A DNA stretch of 64,000 nucleotides from positions 682,001 to 746,000 of the forward strand of contig NZ_CP118480.1 of NCBI RefSeq assembly GCF_030450055.1. The letters run 5' to 3'. Origin of the DNA: Gallaecimonas kandeliae. GTDB lineage: Bacteria; Pseudomonadota; Gammaproteobacteria; Enterobacterales; Gallaecimonadaceae. Made by a program: the position numbers and the translations under genes. The notes under the pieces are model-generated. The model saw only the letters and a program-made list of their open reading frames with translations. It did no database searches and was not told the origin of the DNA. Every line of letters begins with the position of its first letter. Position 1 is the stretch's first letter. This document shows positions 26,629-34,394 of this stretch, piece after piece.

Positions 26629-26727
26629 ATGAAAGACTTGATAAAAGTGAAGATCCTGGTCCTGTTTTGGGGGATCTCGGTATTGCTGGCCTTGGAGGGG
26701 GTCTATCTCTGGGCCATGATGGAATAA
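26629..26727 (+). CDS. Small single-helix membrane peptide (32 aa)
   Basis: A short gene: ATG, 32 codons, TAA. The peptide starts MKDLIKVK and then has one hydrophobic helix (ILVLFWGISVLLALEGVYLW) with an acidic residue in its middle-right part and the end AMME. A very good ribosome-binding site (AGGGGAGG, 4-5 bases before the ATG) and a terminator beginning right after the stop support translation. It follows the TrmB-like gene by 27 bases and may be co-transcribed. The positive N-terminus suggests N-in topology. No known small membrane protein is recognised. Confidence 0.65.
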   Translation: MKDLIKVKILVLFWGISVLLALEGVYLWAMME

Positions 26728-26760
26728 TAAAAAACGCCGGCAGGAAGCCGGCGTTTTTCA
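26728..26760. terminator. Bidirectional terminator upstream of the panD stop
   Basis: The hairpin AACGCCGGC-AGGAA-GCCGGCGTTTTT has an A run before it and a T run after it, between the small peptide gene and panD. Confidence 0.9.
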
Positions 26761-26776
26761 TGGTCCAGGGCCCTTA

Positions 26777-27157
26777 TCAGGCGACTTGGACGGGGATGTC
26801 CTTGCTGGTCCGCACTATGTTGTTCTGGGCGTCCAGGTAGACCAGGCTGGGCTTGTGCTTCAGCGCTTCGTCGGTGTCCAGGCGCACGTAGGCACAGATG
26901 ATGACTCGGTCACCCTGCTTGGCCTTGTGGGCGGCGGCACCGTTGACGGAGATCACCTTGGAGCCACGCTCGCCGCTGATGGCGTAGGTGGTAAAGCGCT
27001 CACCGTTGTCGATGTTGTAGATCTGGATCTCTTCGTATTCCAGAATGCCGGCAGCGTCCAAAAAGTCCTGGTCGATGGCGCAGGACCCTTCGTATTCCAG
27101 TACCGAGTGGGTAACCCGGGCCTGGTGCAGCTTGCCTTGCAGCATCACTCTTTGCAT
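26777..27157 (-). CDS. panD: Aspartate 1-decarboxylase
   Basis: PanD makes beta-alanine for pantothenate by decarboxylating aspartate. The 126-residue proenzyme contains the self-cleavage site EYEGSCAID, where Gly24-Ser25 is cut and Ser25 becomes the pyruvoyl cofactor. [46 protein letters not shown] are the conserved family regions. It lies 94 bp beyond panC on the same strand, at the end of the pan genes, and ends at a shared terminator. Confidence 0.98.
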   Translation of the reverse strand: MQRVMLQGKLHQARVTHSVLEYEGSCAIDQDFLDAAGILEYEEIQIYNIDNGERFTTYAISGERGSKVISVNGAAAHKAKQGDRVIICAYVRLDTDEALKHKPSLVYLDAQNNIVRTSKDIPVQVA

Positions 27158-27251
27158 GGCTTCAAAACCCTATTTCTCATCGCGCCCTTGGCTAAAACGT
27201 GACCATTTTACCACGCTTGCCAGAAAGTCGGCGCAATATAAACCAAATGCC

Positions 27252-28106
27252 TTATGCCTGCAAATCCACCAGCAGGTTGTCGATGAGACGGGCCTTGCCC
27301 AGATAGGCGGCCACCAGTATCACCAGTGTCTGGTCCTGCGTATCGGCAGGGGCCAGGGAGTCGGCATTGAGGATATGGAGGTAGTCCGGCTTGAGGCCGG
27401 CCTGCTCCAGCTTTTCACGGCCCTGGGCGACCAGGGCGGCAAAATCCTTGTTCCCGTCGGCCAGGCTGGCGCCAAGGCCTTCCAGGGTGGCGTAGAGGGC
27501 CGGAGCCTTGGCCAGCTCTTCGGCGGTCAGGTAACCGTTGCGGGAGCTCAGGGCCAGGCCGCTGTCGGCCCGTACCGTCGGCACACCCACTATGTCCACC
27601 GGCATGGCCAGGTCGTCCACCATGTGGCGGATGACGGCCAGCTGCTGGTAGTCCTTCATGCCGAAGCAGGCGATGTCGGGTTGGACCAGGTTGAGCAGCT
27701 TGCAGACGACGGTGGCCACGCCGCGGAAATGGCCGGGACGGGTCTGGCCACAGTACAGTTCGGAGATCCCGGGCACTTCCACCTTGGTGTGGCCGTCCAT
27801 GCCATGGGGGTAGAGCACCTCGACACCGGGCATGAACAGCAGGTCGACCCCCTCTTCGAAGAGGGCGGCGCTGTCTTCCTCCGGGGTGCGGGGATAGGAG
27901 GACAGATCTTCACCGGCCCCAAACTGCAGGGGGTTGACGAAGATGGAGACCACCACCCGGTCGGCCTGGAGCTTGGCTTCCCTGACCAGGGTCAGGTGGC
28001 CTTCGTGGAGGTTGCCCATGGTGGGGACCAGGGCGACTCGCTCACCTTTCTGGCGCCAGGCCTTTACCTGGGCGCGCAGATCCTTAACGGAATGCACTGT
28101 GCGCAT
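27252..28106 (-). CDS. panC: Pantothenate synthetase
   Basis: PanC joins pantoate and beta-alanine with ATP. The 284-residue protein has the nucleotidyl-transferase signature [11 protein letters not shown], followed by [21 protein letters not shown], and [15 protein letters not shown] and SSRNGYLT, all in standard order. The 12-base gap after panB and shared strand show one operon panB-panC-panD. Confidence 0.98.
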   Translation of the reverse strand: MRTVHSVKDLRAQVKAWRQKGERVALVPTMGNLHEGHLTLVREAKLQADRVVVSIFVNPLQFGAGEDLSSYPRTPEEDSAALFEEGVDLLFMPGVEVLYPHGMDGHTKVEVPGISELYCGQTRPGHFRGVATVVCKLLNLVQPDIACFGMKDYQQLAVIRHMVDDLAMPVDIVGVPTVRADSGLALSSRNGYLTAEELAKAPALYATLEGLGASLADGNKDFAALVAQGREKLEQAGLKPDYLHILNADSLAPADTQDQTLVILVAAYLGKARLIDNLLVDLQA

Positions 28107-28118
28107 TCGACGGCTACC

Positions 28119-28940
28119 TCAATCAAACGAATGCTCGGCCGCAGGGAAACGCCCCTCGGCCACGTCGGTGACGAAACGGCTGACGGCGCTTTGCATGTCA
28201 CCGGTTTCGATCAGGAAATTCTTGGAGAACTTGGGAATATGGCCGGCGCTGATGCCGAAGAGGTCGTGCATCACCAGCACCTGGCCGTCGGTATCGGGGC
28301 CGGCGCCTATGCCGATCACCGGGATCCGCAGGGCCTGGGTCACGGCCTTTGCCACCTTCTGGCTGACACACTCTATGACCAGCAGCTGGGCGCCGGCCGC
28401 TTCCAGGGCCTTGGCTTCACGCAATATGCGCTCGGCATCTTCCACCGTCTTGCCCTGCACCTTGTAGCCGCCCATCAGGTGTACGGACTGGGGCATCAGG
28501 CCGATATGGGCACAGACAGGGACGCTGCGCTCCACCAGGGTTTTGATGGTGTCACAGAGCCACTCGCCCCCTTCCAGCTTGACCATCTGGGCGCCGGCGC
28601 GCATCAGGGTGGCGGCGTTCTCGCAGGCCTGCTGAGGGGTGGCGTAGCTCATGAAGGGCATGTCGGTAACCAGCAGCGCGCTCTGGCTGGCGGCGCGCAC
28701 GCAGCGGGTGTGGTAGGCCAGCTCCTCGATGGTGACGCCGAGGGTGTCGTCCTTGCCCTGGATGACGTTGCCCAGGGAGTCGCCGACCAGCAGCACCTGC
28801 ACACCCTGTTCGTCGAAGAGTTTGGCGAAGCTGGCGTCGTAGGCGGTGAGGCTGGAGAACTTCTCCCCCTTCTCCTTCATCTTCAGGAGGCTGGCGGTGG
28901 AGATGCGCTTTCGCAGCGCGGCTTCGTTGACTTTGCTCAT
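28119..28940 (-). CDS. panB: 3-Methyl-2-oxobutanoate hydroxymethyltransferase
   Basis: PanB transfers a hydroxymethyl group from 5,10-methylene-THF to ketoisovalerate, the first step to pantoate. The 273-residue TIM-barrel protein shows [48 protein letters not shown]-like [11 protein letters not shown] and [19 protein letters not shown], the standard family regions. It is the first pan gene and follows folK by about 56 bases on the same strand. Confidence 0.98.
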   Translation of the reverse strand: MSKVNEAALRKRISTASLLKMKEKGEKFSSLTAYDASFAKLFDEQGVQVLLVGDSLGNVIQGKDDTLGVTIEELAYHTRCVRAASQSALLVTDMPFMSYATPQQACENAATLMRAGAQMVKLEGGEWLCDTIKTLVERSVPVCAHIGLMPQSVHLMGGYKVQGKTVEDAERILREAKALEAAGAQLLVIECVSQKVAKAVTQALRIPVIGIGAGPDTDGQVLVMHDLFGISAGHIPKFSKNFLIETGDMQSAVSRFVTDVAEGRFPAAEHSFD

Positions 28941-28996
28941 GACATGACCTTCAGAGCGAAATTAGGGCGATTACTCTAACCCAAGGCGTCCCCTTG

Positions 28997-29482
28997 TCAA
29001 AGGGGCTCGGCGACCTTGGCCAGGGCCTCGGCTTCGGGCACCAGGGCTGCCAAGGGTTGTCCATCTGGTAGTACCAGTTCGGGAGCCAGTTCCCAGAGCG
29101 GCAGCAGCACGAAGTCCCTGTCCTTGAGCCCATAGTGTGGCACTTGGAGCCTGGGCAGATCGAGCCGTTGGTCGCCGAAGAGCAGCAGGTCCAGATCCAG
29201 GGTGCGTTCCCCCCAGCGGCGCTGGCGCACCCGGCCTTGGCGCTCTTCTATGGCCTGCAGGGCGTCCAGCAGGGCCAGAGGCTCCAGCCCGGTTTCCAGG
29301 ACTGCCACGGCGTTGACGTAATCGGGTTGGTCCTGGGGGCCCATGGGCTTGGAGGCATAGAAACTGGAGCATTGGAGCAGGCGGCTTTGTGGCAGGGCCG
29401 CCAGGTGGTGCAAGGCCTGCCAGAGCTGGCGGGCCGGGGCGTCCAAGTTGGCCCCCAGCCCGATAAAAGCGAGGCTACTCAT
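28997..29482 (-). CDS. folK: 6-Hydroxymethyl-7,8-dihydropterin pyrophosphokinase
   Basis: FolK activates the pterin with ATP before it is joined to p-aminobenzoate in folate synthesis. The 161-residue protein shows the family opening FIGLGANLD, SSFYASKPMGPQDQPDYVNAV, and the signature RWGERTLDLDLLLFGD (pattern [KRH].PR-like RTLDLDLL) and VPHYGLKDRDFVL. The start overlaps the pcnB stop by four bases (ATGA), so it is translated from the pcnB message. Confidence 0.97.
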   Translation of the reverse strand: MSSLAFIGLGANLDAPARQLWQALHHLAALPQSRLLQCSSFYASKPMGPQDQPDYVNAVAVLETGLEPLALLDALQAIEERQGRVRQRRWGERTLDLDLLLFGDQRLDLPRLQVPHYGLKDRDFVLLPLWELAPELVLPDGQPLAALVPEAEALAKVAEPL

Positions 29483-30837
29483 GCCTGGGTCTGGGGAGCC
29501 CTGGGGCGGCGTTTGCGGGGCTTGCGGCGCTTGGGTCCCTTGGCCTCGAAGAGGCCGGATACCAGGTGGCGGCGGCCGGACTCATCCTCAAGCTGGTACT
29601 GCTGCCACCACTGGGCCAGGGCCTTGATCTCCTTGCCTTCCACCTCGCCGCGCATCTCCAGGAAGTCGAAGGCGGCGCGAAAGCGTGGGTGTTCGAAGAG
29701 CCGTTCGGCACGGCGGCCGGCGCGCTTGTCCAGGCGCAGCTGCAGTGTCCAGATCTCGCGGATGGTAGTGGTGAAGCGGCGCGGTATGGCGATGCGCCGG
29801 CACTGGTCGTCCAGCACCTCGTTCATGGCCAACTGGTAAGCGTCGTTACTGGGCAGGCCGGATTCCAGCAGTATGTCCTGGGCGCGGATGTCCAGCACAG
29901 GCCAGAGCAGGGCGGCAAAGAGGAAGGCCGGGGTGCTCTTCTGGTCGGTGCGGACCCGCTGATCGGTGTTGTCCAGGGCCAGTTCCATGAGGCGGCGGGC
30001 CTTGGCATCGTCCAGGTAGGGGGCCAGGCTCGGGAAGAGCCGTTGCAGCAGGCCGTAGTCGGCCAGCATGCGGAAGTTGTCCAGGCCATGGCCGGCCATG
30101 AACAGCTTGAGGCACTCCTCGAAGAGGCGGGCGGCGGGGATGTCGTCCAGCAGTGGCGCCAGCTCGCGGATGGGGTTGGCCGTATCCGGGGCTATGTCCA
30201 TGTCCAGCTTGGTGGCGAAGCGCACGGCCCTCAGCATCCGCACCGGATCTTCACGGTAGCGGGTGGCCGGATCGCCGATCAGCTCGATACGGCGTTCTTC
30301 CAGGGCCTGCATGCCGCCGGCGAAATCGACGATGCTGTAGTCGGCGATGTTGTAGTAGAGGGCGTTGATGGAAAAGTCGCGGCGCAGGGCGTCTTCTTCC
30401 ACCGAGTCGCTGTAGGCGTTGTCCCGCAGCAGCATGCCTTCTTCGGAGCGGGCGGCGTCCGGGTTGTCGGTGAGGCTGCCGCGGAAGGTGGCGACTTCGA
30501 TGACGTCACGGCCGAAGAGGATATGGGCCAGGCGGAAGCGGCGGCCCACCAGGCGGCAGTTGCGGAACAGTTTCTTGATATCGTCGGGGTGGGCATTGGT
30601 GACGATGTCGAAATCTTTGGGGTGCAGCCCCAGCAGCAGGTCGCGCACACCGCCGCCCACCAGGTAGGCCTCGTAACCGGCCTTGTTGAGGCGGTAGAGC
30701 ACCTTGAGGGCGTTGTCGCTGATGTCCTTGCGGCTGATGTTGTGCTCGTCGCGGGGAATGACGGCACTGGGCTCGCTTTCCTTGCCCCCGACCATACGGC
30801 GGCAAAAGTCTATCACTCGGGAAATAATGGCGTTCAC
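29479..30837 (-). CDS. pcnB: Poly(A) polymerase I
   Basis: PcnB adds 3' poly(A) tails to RNA and promotes decay by exonucleases. The 452-residue class II nucleotidyltransferase has the head LVGGGVRDLLLGLHPKDFDIVTNA (Gly-Gly motif with the catalytic DFD) and RRFRLAHILFGRDVIEVATFRG, then RRDFSINALYYN, and an Arg/Lys-rich C-terminal tail. The start is GTG (then Asn-Ala-Ile-Ile), with only weak ribosome-binding sequence; an ATG 14 codons in is the alternative. A poor start recalls E. coli pcnB, whose translation is limited by a rare start codon. folK and the pan genes follow. Confidence 0.96.
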   Translation of the reverse strand: MNAIISRVIDFCRRMVGGKESEPSAVIPRDEHNISRKDISDNALKVLYRLNKAGYEAYLVGGGVRDLLLGLHPKDFDIVTNAHPDDIKKLFRNCRLVGRRFRLAHILFGRDVIEVATFRGSLTDNPDAARSEEGMLLRDNAYSDSVEEDALRRDFSINALYYNIADYSIVDFAGGMQALEERRIELIGDPATRYREDPVRMLRAVRFATKLDMDIAPDTANPIRELAPLLDDIPAARLFEECLKLFMAGHGLDNFRMLADYGLLQRLFPSLAPYLDDAKARRLMELALDNTDQRVRTDQKSTPAFLFAALLWPVLDIRAQDILLESGLPSNDAYQLAMNEVLDDQCRRIAIPRRFTTTIREIWTLQLRLDKRAGRRAERLFEHPRFRAAFDFLEMRGEVEGKEIKALAQWWQQYQLEDESGRRHLVSGLFEAKGPKRRKPRKRRPRAPQTQA

Positions 30838-30868
30838 CTAACGTGGAACCTGATATTCAGGCCGCAAA

Positions 30869-31726
30869 TCATACCCGAGCCTGGGCCGGTTGAGAATCAT
30901 CCAGGTGCGACCATTGTGTGACGGCGGCCTTGAGCAGGTCTTCGACGCTGTCGGCTTGCGGCACCTGTTGCCCCAAATGCCAAAGGGCCTGGCGCAGGGC
31001 CGGCAGGGGGTTGGCGTCGTCTATGGGGGCGGCGTGGTTCTGCTTGGAGAGCTTCTGGCCGTCTTCTCCCAGCACCAATGGCAGGTGCAGGTAGCTACAG
31101 GGGGCGGCCCCAAGGGCCCGATACAGTTGCAGCTGCCAGACGGAGGCTTCCACCAGATCGCTGCCCCGCACTATGTGGGTCATGCCCTGGTCGATGTCGT
31201 CCGCCACCACCGCCAACTGATAGGCATAAAGGCCGTCCTTGCGGTGGATGATGAAGTCCTCGGCGGCCAGTGCCTGTGGCACCGTCACCTGACCCTGGGC
31301 TCTGTCCCAGAAGCCGGTGATAGGGGCGTCGTTGCGAAAACGCAGGGCGGCGGGCGCGCCTTGAGCCGGTGGGTTGCAGGTGGCACGCAGGTGCAGGCCC
31401 TGCTCCTTGAGCTGTTTACGGGTGCAGGCGCAGCGGTAGAGGTGCCCCTGGCTGCCGAGCCTGGCCAAGAGGGCGTCGTAGTCCTGATGGTGGCGGCTCT
31501 GGTAGCGCACCTCGCCGTCCCAGTGCAGGCCGAAGGCCTCAAGGGTGCGGAGTATGGCGCTGCTGGCGCCGGGCATTTCGCGGGGAGGATCTATGTCTTC
31601 GATGCGGACCAGCCAGCGGCCGCCATGGGCGCGGGCATCCAGAAAAGAACCAAGGGCCGCGACCAGGGAACCCAGGTGCAGCGGCCCTGAGGGGCTGGGG
31701 GCGAAACGCCCCACATAGCCGGTCAT
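30869..31726 (-). CDS. gluQ: Glutamyl-Q tRNA(Asp) synthetase
   Basis: GluQRS charges glutamate onto queuosine 34 of tRNA(Asp). The 285-residue protein is a GluRS catalytic domain without the anticodon-binding half. It has the HIGH-like PSGPLHLGSL, LVRIEDIDPPRE and the KMSKS-like KLSKQNHA, plus cysteines in YRCACTRKQL and ATCNPP in the zinc-binding insert. The start ATG overlaps the dksA stop by one base, matching the dksA-gluQ coupling in E. coli. Confidence 0.96.
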   Translation of the reverse strand: MTGYVGRFAPSPSGPLHLGSLVAALGSFLDARAHGGRWLVRIEDIDPPREMPGASSAILRTLEAFGLHWDGEVRYQSRHHQDYDALLARLGSQGHLYRCACTRKQLKEQGLHLRATCNPPAQGAPAALRFRNDAPITGFWDRAQGQVTVPQALAAEDFIIHRKDGLYAYQLAVVADDIDQGMTHIVRGSDLVEASVWQLQLYRALGAAPCSYLHLPLVLGEDGQKLSKQNHAAPIDDANPLPALRQALWHLGQQVPQADSVEDLLKAAVTQWSHLDDSQPAQARV

Positions 31727-32175
31727 CAACCGGCCATCTGTTTCTCGCGGATCTCCGCCAGGGTCTTGCAGTCGATGCACAGCTCGGCGGTGGGACGGGC
31801 TTCAAGGCGGCGGATGCCGATCTCGACGCCACAGGATTCGCAGAAGCCGTAGTCACCGTCTTCGATGATTTGCAGTGTCTTCTCGATCTTCTTGATCAGC
31901 TTGCGCTCGCGGTCGCGGGTGCGCAGCTCCAGGCTGAACTCTTCTTCCTGGGAGGCACGATCGGCCGGATCGGCGAAGTTGGCTGCTTCATCCTTCATGT
32001 GGGTCACGGTGCGATCCACTTCTTCCCTGAGCTGGCGACGCCATGCTTCGAGGATCTTGCGGAAATGCGCAAGTTGAGCCTCGCCCATGTACTCTTCGCC
32101 TGGCTTCTCTTGATAAGGCTCTACACCGGCGATCGACAGGACCCCCAGGGAGCTTTTCTTCTTGGTTTCAGCCAT
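31726..32175 (-). CDS. dksA: RNA polymerase-binding transcription factor DksA
   Basis: DksA binds the secondary channel of RNA polymerase and, with ppGpp, reprograms transcription in starvation. The 149-residue protein has a coiled coil with the acidic tip [14 protein letters not shown] and the four-cysteine zinc finger [10 protein letters not shown]...LCIDC, all intact. The start at [11 protein letters not shown] has AGGAGA upstream; the ATG six codons earlier overlaps that site and is less likely. It is the first gene of the run dksA-gluQ-pcnB-folK-panBCD. Confidence 0.97.
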   Translation of the reverse strand: MAETKKKSSLGVLSIAGVEPYQEKPGEEYMGEAQLAHFRKILEAWRRQLREEVDRTVTHMKDEAANFADPADRASQEEEFSLELRTRDRERKLIKKIEKTLQIIEDGDYGFCESCGVEIGIRRLEARPTAELCIDCKTLAEIREKQMAG

Positions 32176-32263
32176 GCTGACTCTCCTAATCATCAGGATG
32201 ATGTGAGCCTTCAGCTCGTTTAAGGCGGCTATCTATAACAGATAGTCACCGTCAGGACAACGC

Positions 32264-32959
32264 CTAGACGACGACTTTAACCGCTTTGTCAAGGTCCATG
32301 CCTTCGGTGGTGATCCTCGCCTTGTATGCCAGCACCTTAACGCCTCTCTGTATCACCTCCTTAAGCCTTTGAGCATAGACCGGATCGATATGTTCAGCCG
32401 CCCTGACCTGGGTAATACCGGTGTGCATCACCGTAAACAAAAGTGCCGCTTCTTCCCCTGCCTCTACCTTGGCGGCCAGGGCGTCCAGATGCTTGAGGGC
32501 GCGCTGGCTGACGGCGTCGGGAAAGGCGCCCATGCCGTCGCCCAGATGCAGGGTTACGCTTTTGACTTCCAGCCAGAGGCGCCGGCTTTGGCCTTCCAAT
32601 AGAAAGTCGACCCGGCTGCCGGCGCCGTCGGGCTGTTCGGGCAGGATACGCTCGGCCCAGGCCAGCTCCTTGATGCGACCCGCCTGCAAGGCTTCTTTTA
32701 CCAAGGCGTTGGCCCGGGCCGTGTTGATGCAAATCAGGTCGCCATCCTTTTCGGTCAGCTCCCAGCTGCCCGGCAGCTTCTTTCTGGGGCTGGGGTCATG
32801 GCGATACCAGATGGTGTCGCCCGTTTCGCCGCAGCCGGTCATGGCGCCGGTGTTGGCGCAGTGGATGGTGAGCTGGCCACGTTCGCCGTCGATGTCGGCC
32901 AGGAAGCGCTTGTAGCGCTTTTGCAGTGTGGCCCTTTCCAGGGGGGGCTGAAACTTCAT
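32264..32959 (-). CDS. sfsA: Sugar fermentation stimulation protein homologue SfsA
   Basis: A 231-residue SfsA family protein; its biochemical role is unsettled (DNA binding and sugar metabolism links in E. coli). Conserved regions are ERATLQKRYKRFLADI, HCANTGAMTGC, SWELTEKDGDLICINT, GSRVDFLLEG, WLEVKSVTL and FPDAVSQRALKHL, and the nuclease-like VDFLL...EVKSV pattern is intact. It lies just upstream of dksA on the same strand, as in E. coli, and is divergent from pepB. Confidence 0.95.
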   Translation of the reverse strand: MKFQPPLERATLQKRYKRFLADIDGERGQLTIHCANTGAMTGCGETGDTIWYRHDPSPRKKLPGSWELTEKDGDLICINTARANALVKEALQAGRIKELAWAERILPEQPDGAGSRVDFLLEGQSRRLWLEVKSVTLHLGDGMGAFPDAVSQRALKHLDALAAKVEAGEEAALLFTVMHTGITQVRAAEHIDPVYAQRLKEVIQRGVKVLAYKARITTEGMDLDKAVKVVV

Positions 32960-33046
32960 GTGGCCTCTCTGGGTTCGTCTTTGCCGCTAGTGTATTATCT
33001 TTGCCCTTCCTATTTACCCCGTTCGCCGTCCAGAAGGAGTAACCCG

Positions 33047-34315
33047 ATGAGTGACTGGTTGAAGGTTAACCTGACCAAAGATGCTGCCGAAGCCCACTGG
33101 GGCGACAAGGCGCTGCTGAGCTTTACCGGCAATACCGCCACTGTGCATGCCACCGAGCGCCGCCGCGTCCAGCAGGCCGGCCGCCGTCTGCGCAGCCAGG
33201 GCATCACCCAGGTACAGCTGGGGGAGGGCTTCGACCAGGAACTGCAGTGGGCCTTCGCCGAAGGCTTCATGTCCACCCTGGGTGGCGAGCAGATCCGCTG
33301 GGCCGGCGACGATGCCGAACTGGACGCCCGCCTCAAGGTGGCCCGCTGGGTAAGGGACATCACCAACAAGGGCCCTGAGCAGAAGTCTCCCCAGGTGCTG
33401 GCTTCCGAGGCCGCTTCCTTTATCAGCGCCCTGGGCGGCGACAAGGTCAGCTACAAGATGATCTCCGGCGAGGCCCTCAAGGACGCCGGCTGGACAGGCC
33501 TTTACAACGTGGGCCGCGGCTCTGTGCGCCCGCCGGTGATGCTGGTGCTGGATTACAATCCCGGCGGTGAAGAAGCTCCCGTGGCCGCCGCCCTGGTGGG
33601 TAAAGGCATCACCTTCGACTCCGGCGGCTACTCCATCAAGGCCTCCGAGGGCATGCTCAACATGAAGGCCGACATGGGCGGCGCCGCCATGGTCACCGGT
33701 GGCCTGGCCCTGTCGATCCTGCGCGGTCTGGACAAGCGGGTGCGGCTCATCCTCTGCTGCGCCGAGAACCTCATTTCCGGCCACGCCTACAAGCTGGGTG
33801 ACATCTTCACCTACAAGAACGGCACCACTGTCGAGATAGTCAACACCGACGCAGAAGGCCGTTTGGTGCTGGCGGACGGCCTGCTGATGGCCGGCGAGTC
33901 CGGCGCGCCACTGATCATGGATGCCGCCACCCTGACCGGCGCCGCCATGACCGCCGTCGGCAGCAACTACAACGCCCTCTTTGCCCTGGACCAGGAGGTT
34001 GCCGGCAAGGTGCTGGCCATCGCCAGCGGCGAAGCCGAGCCGGCCTGGCCCCTGCCCCTGGAGCCCTTCCACCAGAACGAGTGCCCCAGCAACTACGCCG
34101 ACACCGCCAACAGCCGCCCGGTCAAGGGGGGCGGCGCCGGTGGGGCCTCCAATGCCGCCGGCTTCCTGTCCCGCTTCGTACCCAATGGCGGCAAGGGCTG
34201 GGTGCACCTGGATCTGGCAGCTTGCTTCAACAACAACGAGAACGGCCTCTGGGCCGCCGGCGCCACCGCCCGGGGGATCAGGACAGTCGCCCGCAGCCTG
34301 CTGGATCTCGCTTGA
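33047..34315 (+). CDS. pepB: Aminopeptidase B (M17 leucyl aminopeptidase family)
   Basis: A 422-residue manganese/zinc exopeptidase of the PepB type. The catalytic domain has VGKGITFDSGGYSIKAS (Lys and Asp metal/catalytic residues), MKADMGGAAMV and the signature NTDAEGRLVLADGL. The N-terminal domain is short, as in PepB rather than PepA. A strong AGAAGGAG ribosome-binding site precedes the ATG. In E. coli pepB lies near the isc genes, so its place here between sfsA and thpR is specific to this lineage. Confidence 0.93.
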   Translation: MSDWLKVNLTKDAAEAHWGDKALLSFTGNTATVHATERRRVQQAGRRLRSQGITQVQLGEGFDQELQWAFAEGFMSTLGGEQIRWAGDDAELDARLKVARWVRDITNKGPEQKSPQVLASEAASFISALGGDKVSYKMISGEALKDAGWTGLYNVGRGSVRPPVMLVLDYNPGGEEAPVAAALVGKGITFDSGGYSIKASEGMLNMKADMGGAAMVTGGLALSILRGLDKRVRLILCCAENLISGHAYKLGDIFTYKNGTTVEIVNTDAEGRLVLADGLLMAGESGAPLIMDAATLTGAAMTAVGSNYNALFALDQEVAGKVLAIASGEAEPAWPLPLEPFHQNECPSNYADTANSRPVKGGGAGGASNAAGFLSRFVPNGGKGWVHLDLAACFNNNENGLWAAGATARGIRTVARSLLDLA

Positions 34316-34325
34316 TTGAGTTGTT

Positions 34326-34358
34326 AAAAAACAAGGGATTGTTTCCCTTGTTTTTGTT
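34326..34358 (+). terminator. Terminator after pepB
   Basis: AAAACAAGGGA-TTGT-TTCCCTTGTTTT forms a long stem ending in T, between pepB and the S9 peptidase gene. Confidence 0.8.
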
Positions 34359-34394
34359 AATTTCCCTGAGTTGTTGTTTTACAGGGAAAAATTC

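Noticed and set aside
27045-28979. Long open frame (644 codons) opposite panD, panC and panB
   Set aside because: It is a GC-rich shadow of three certain genes, with His/Gly/Val-rich nonsense composition and no ribosome-binding site.
29566-30921. Open frame opposite pcnB
   Set aside because: Antisense shadow; pcnB motifs on the other strand are certain.
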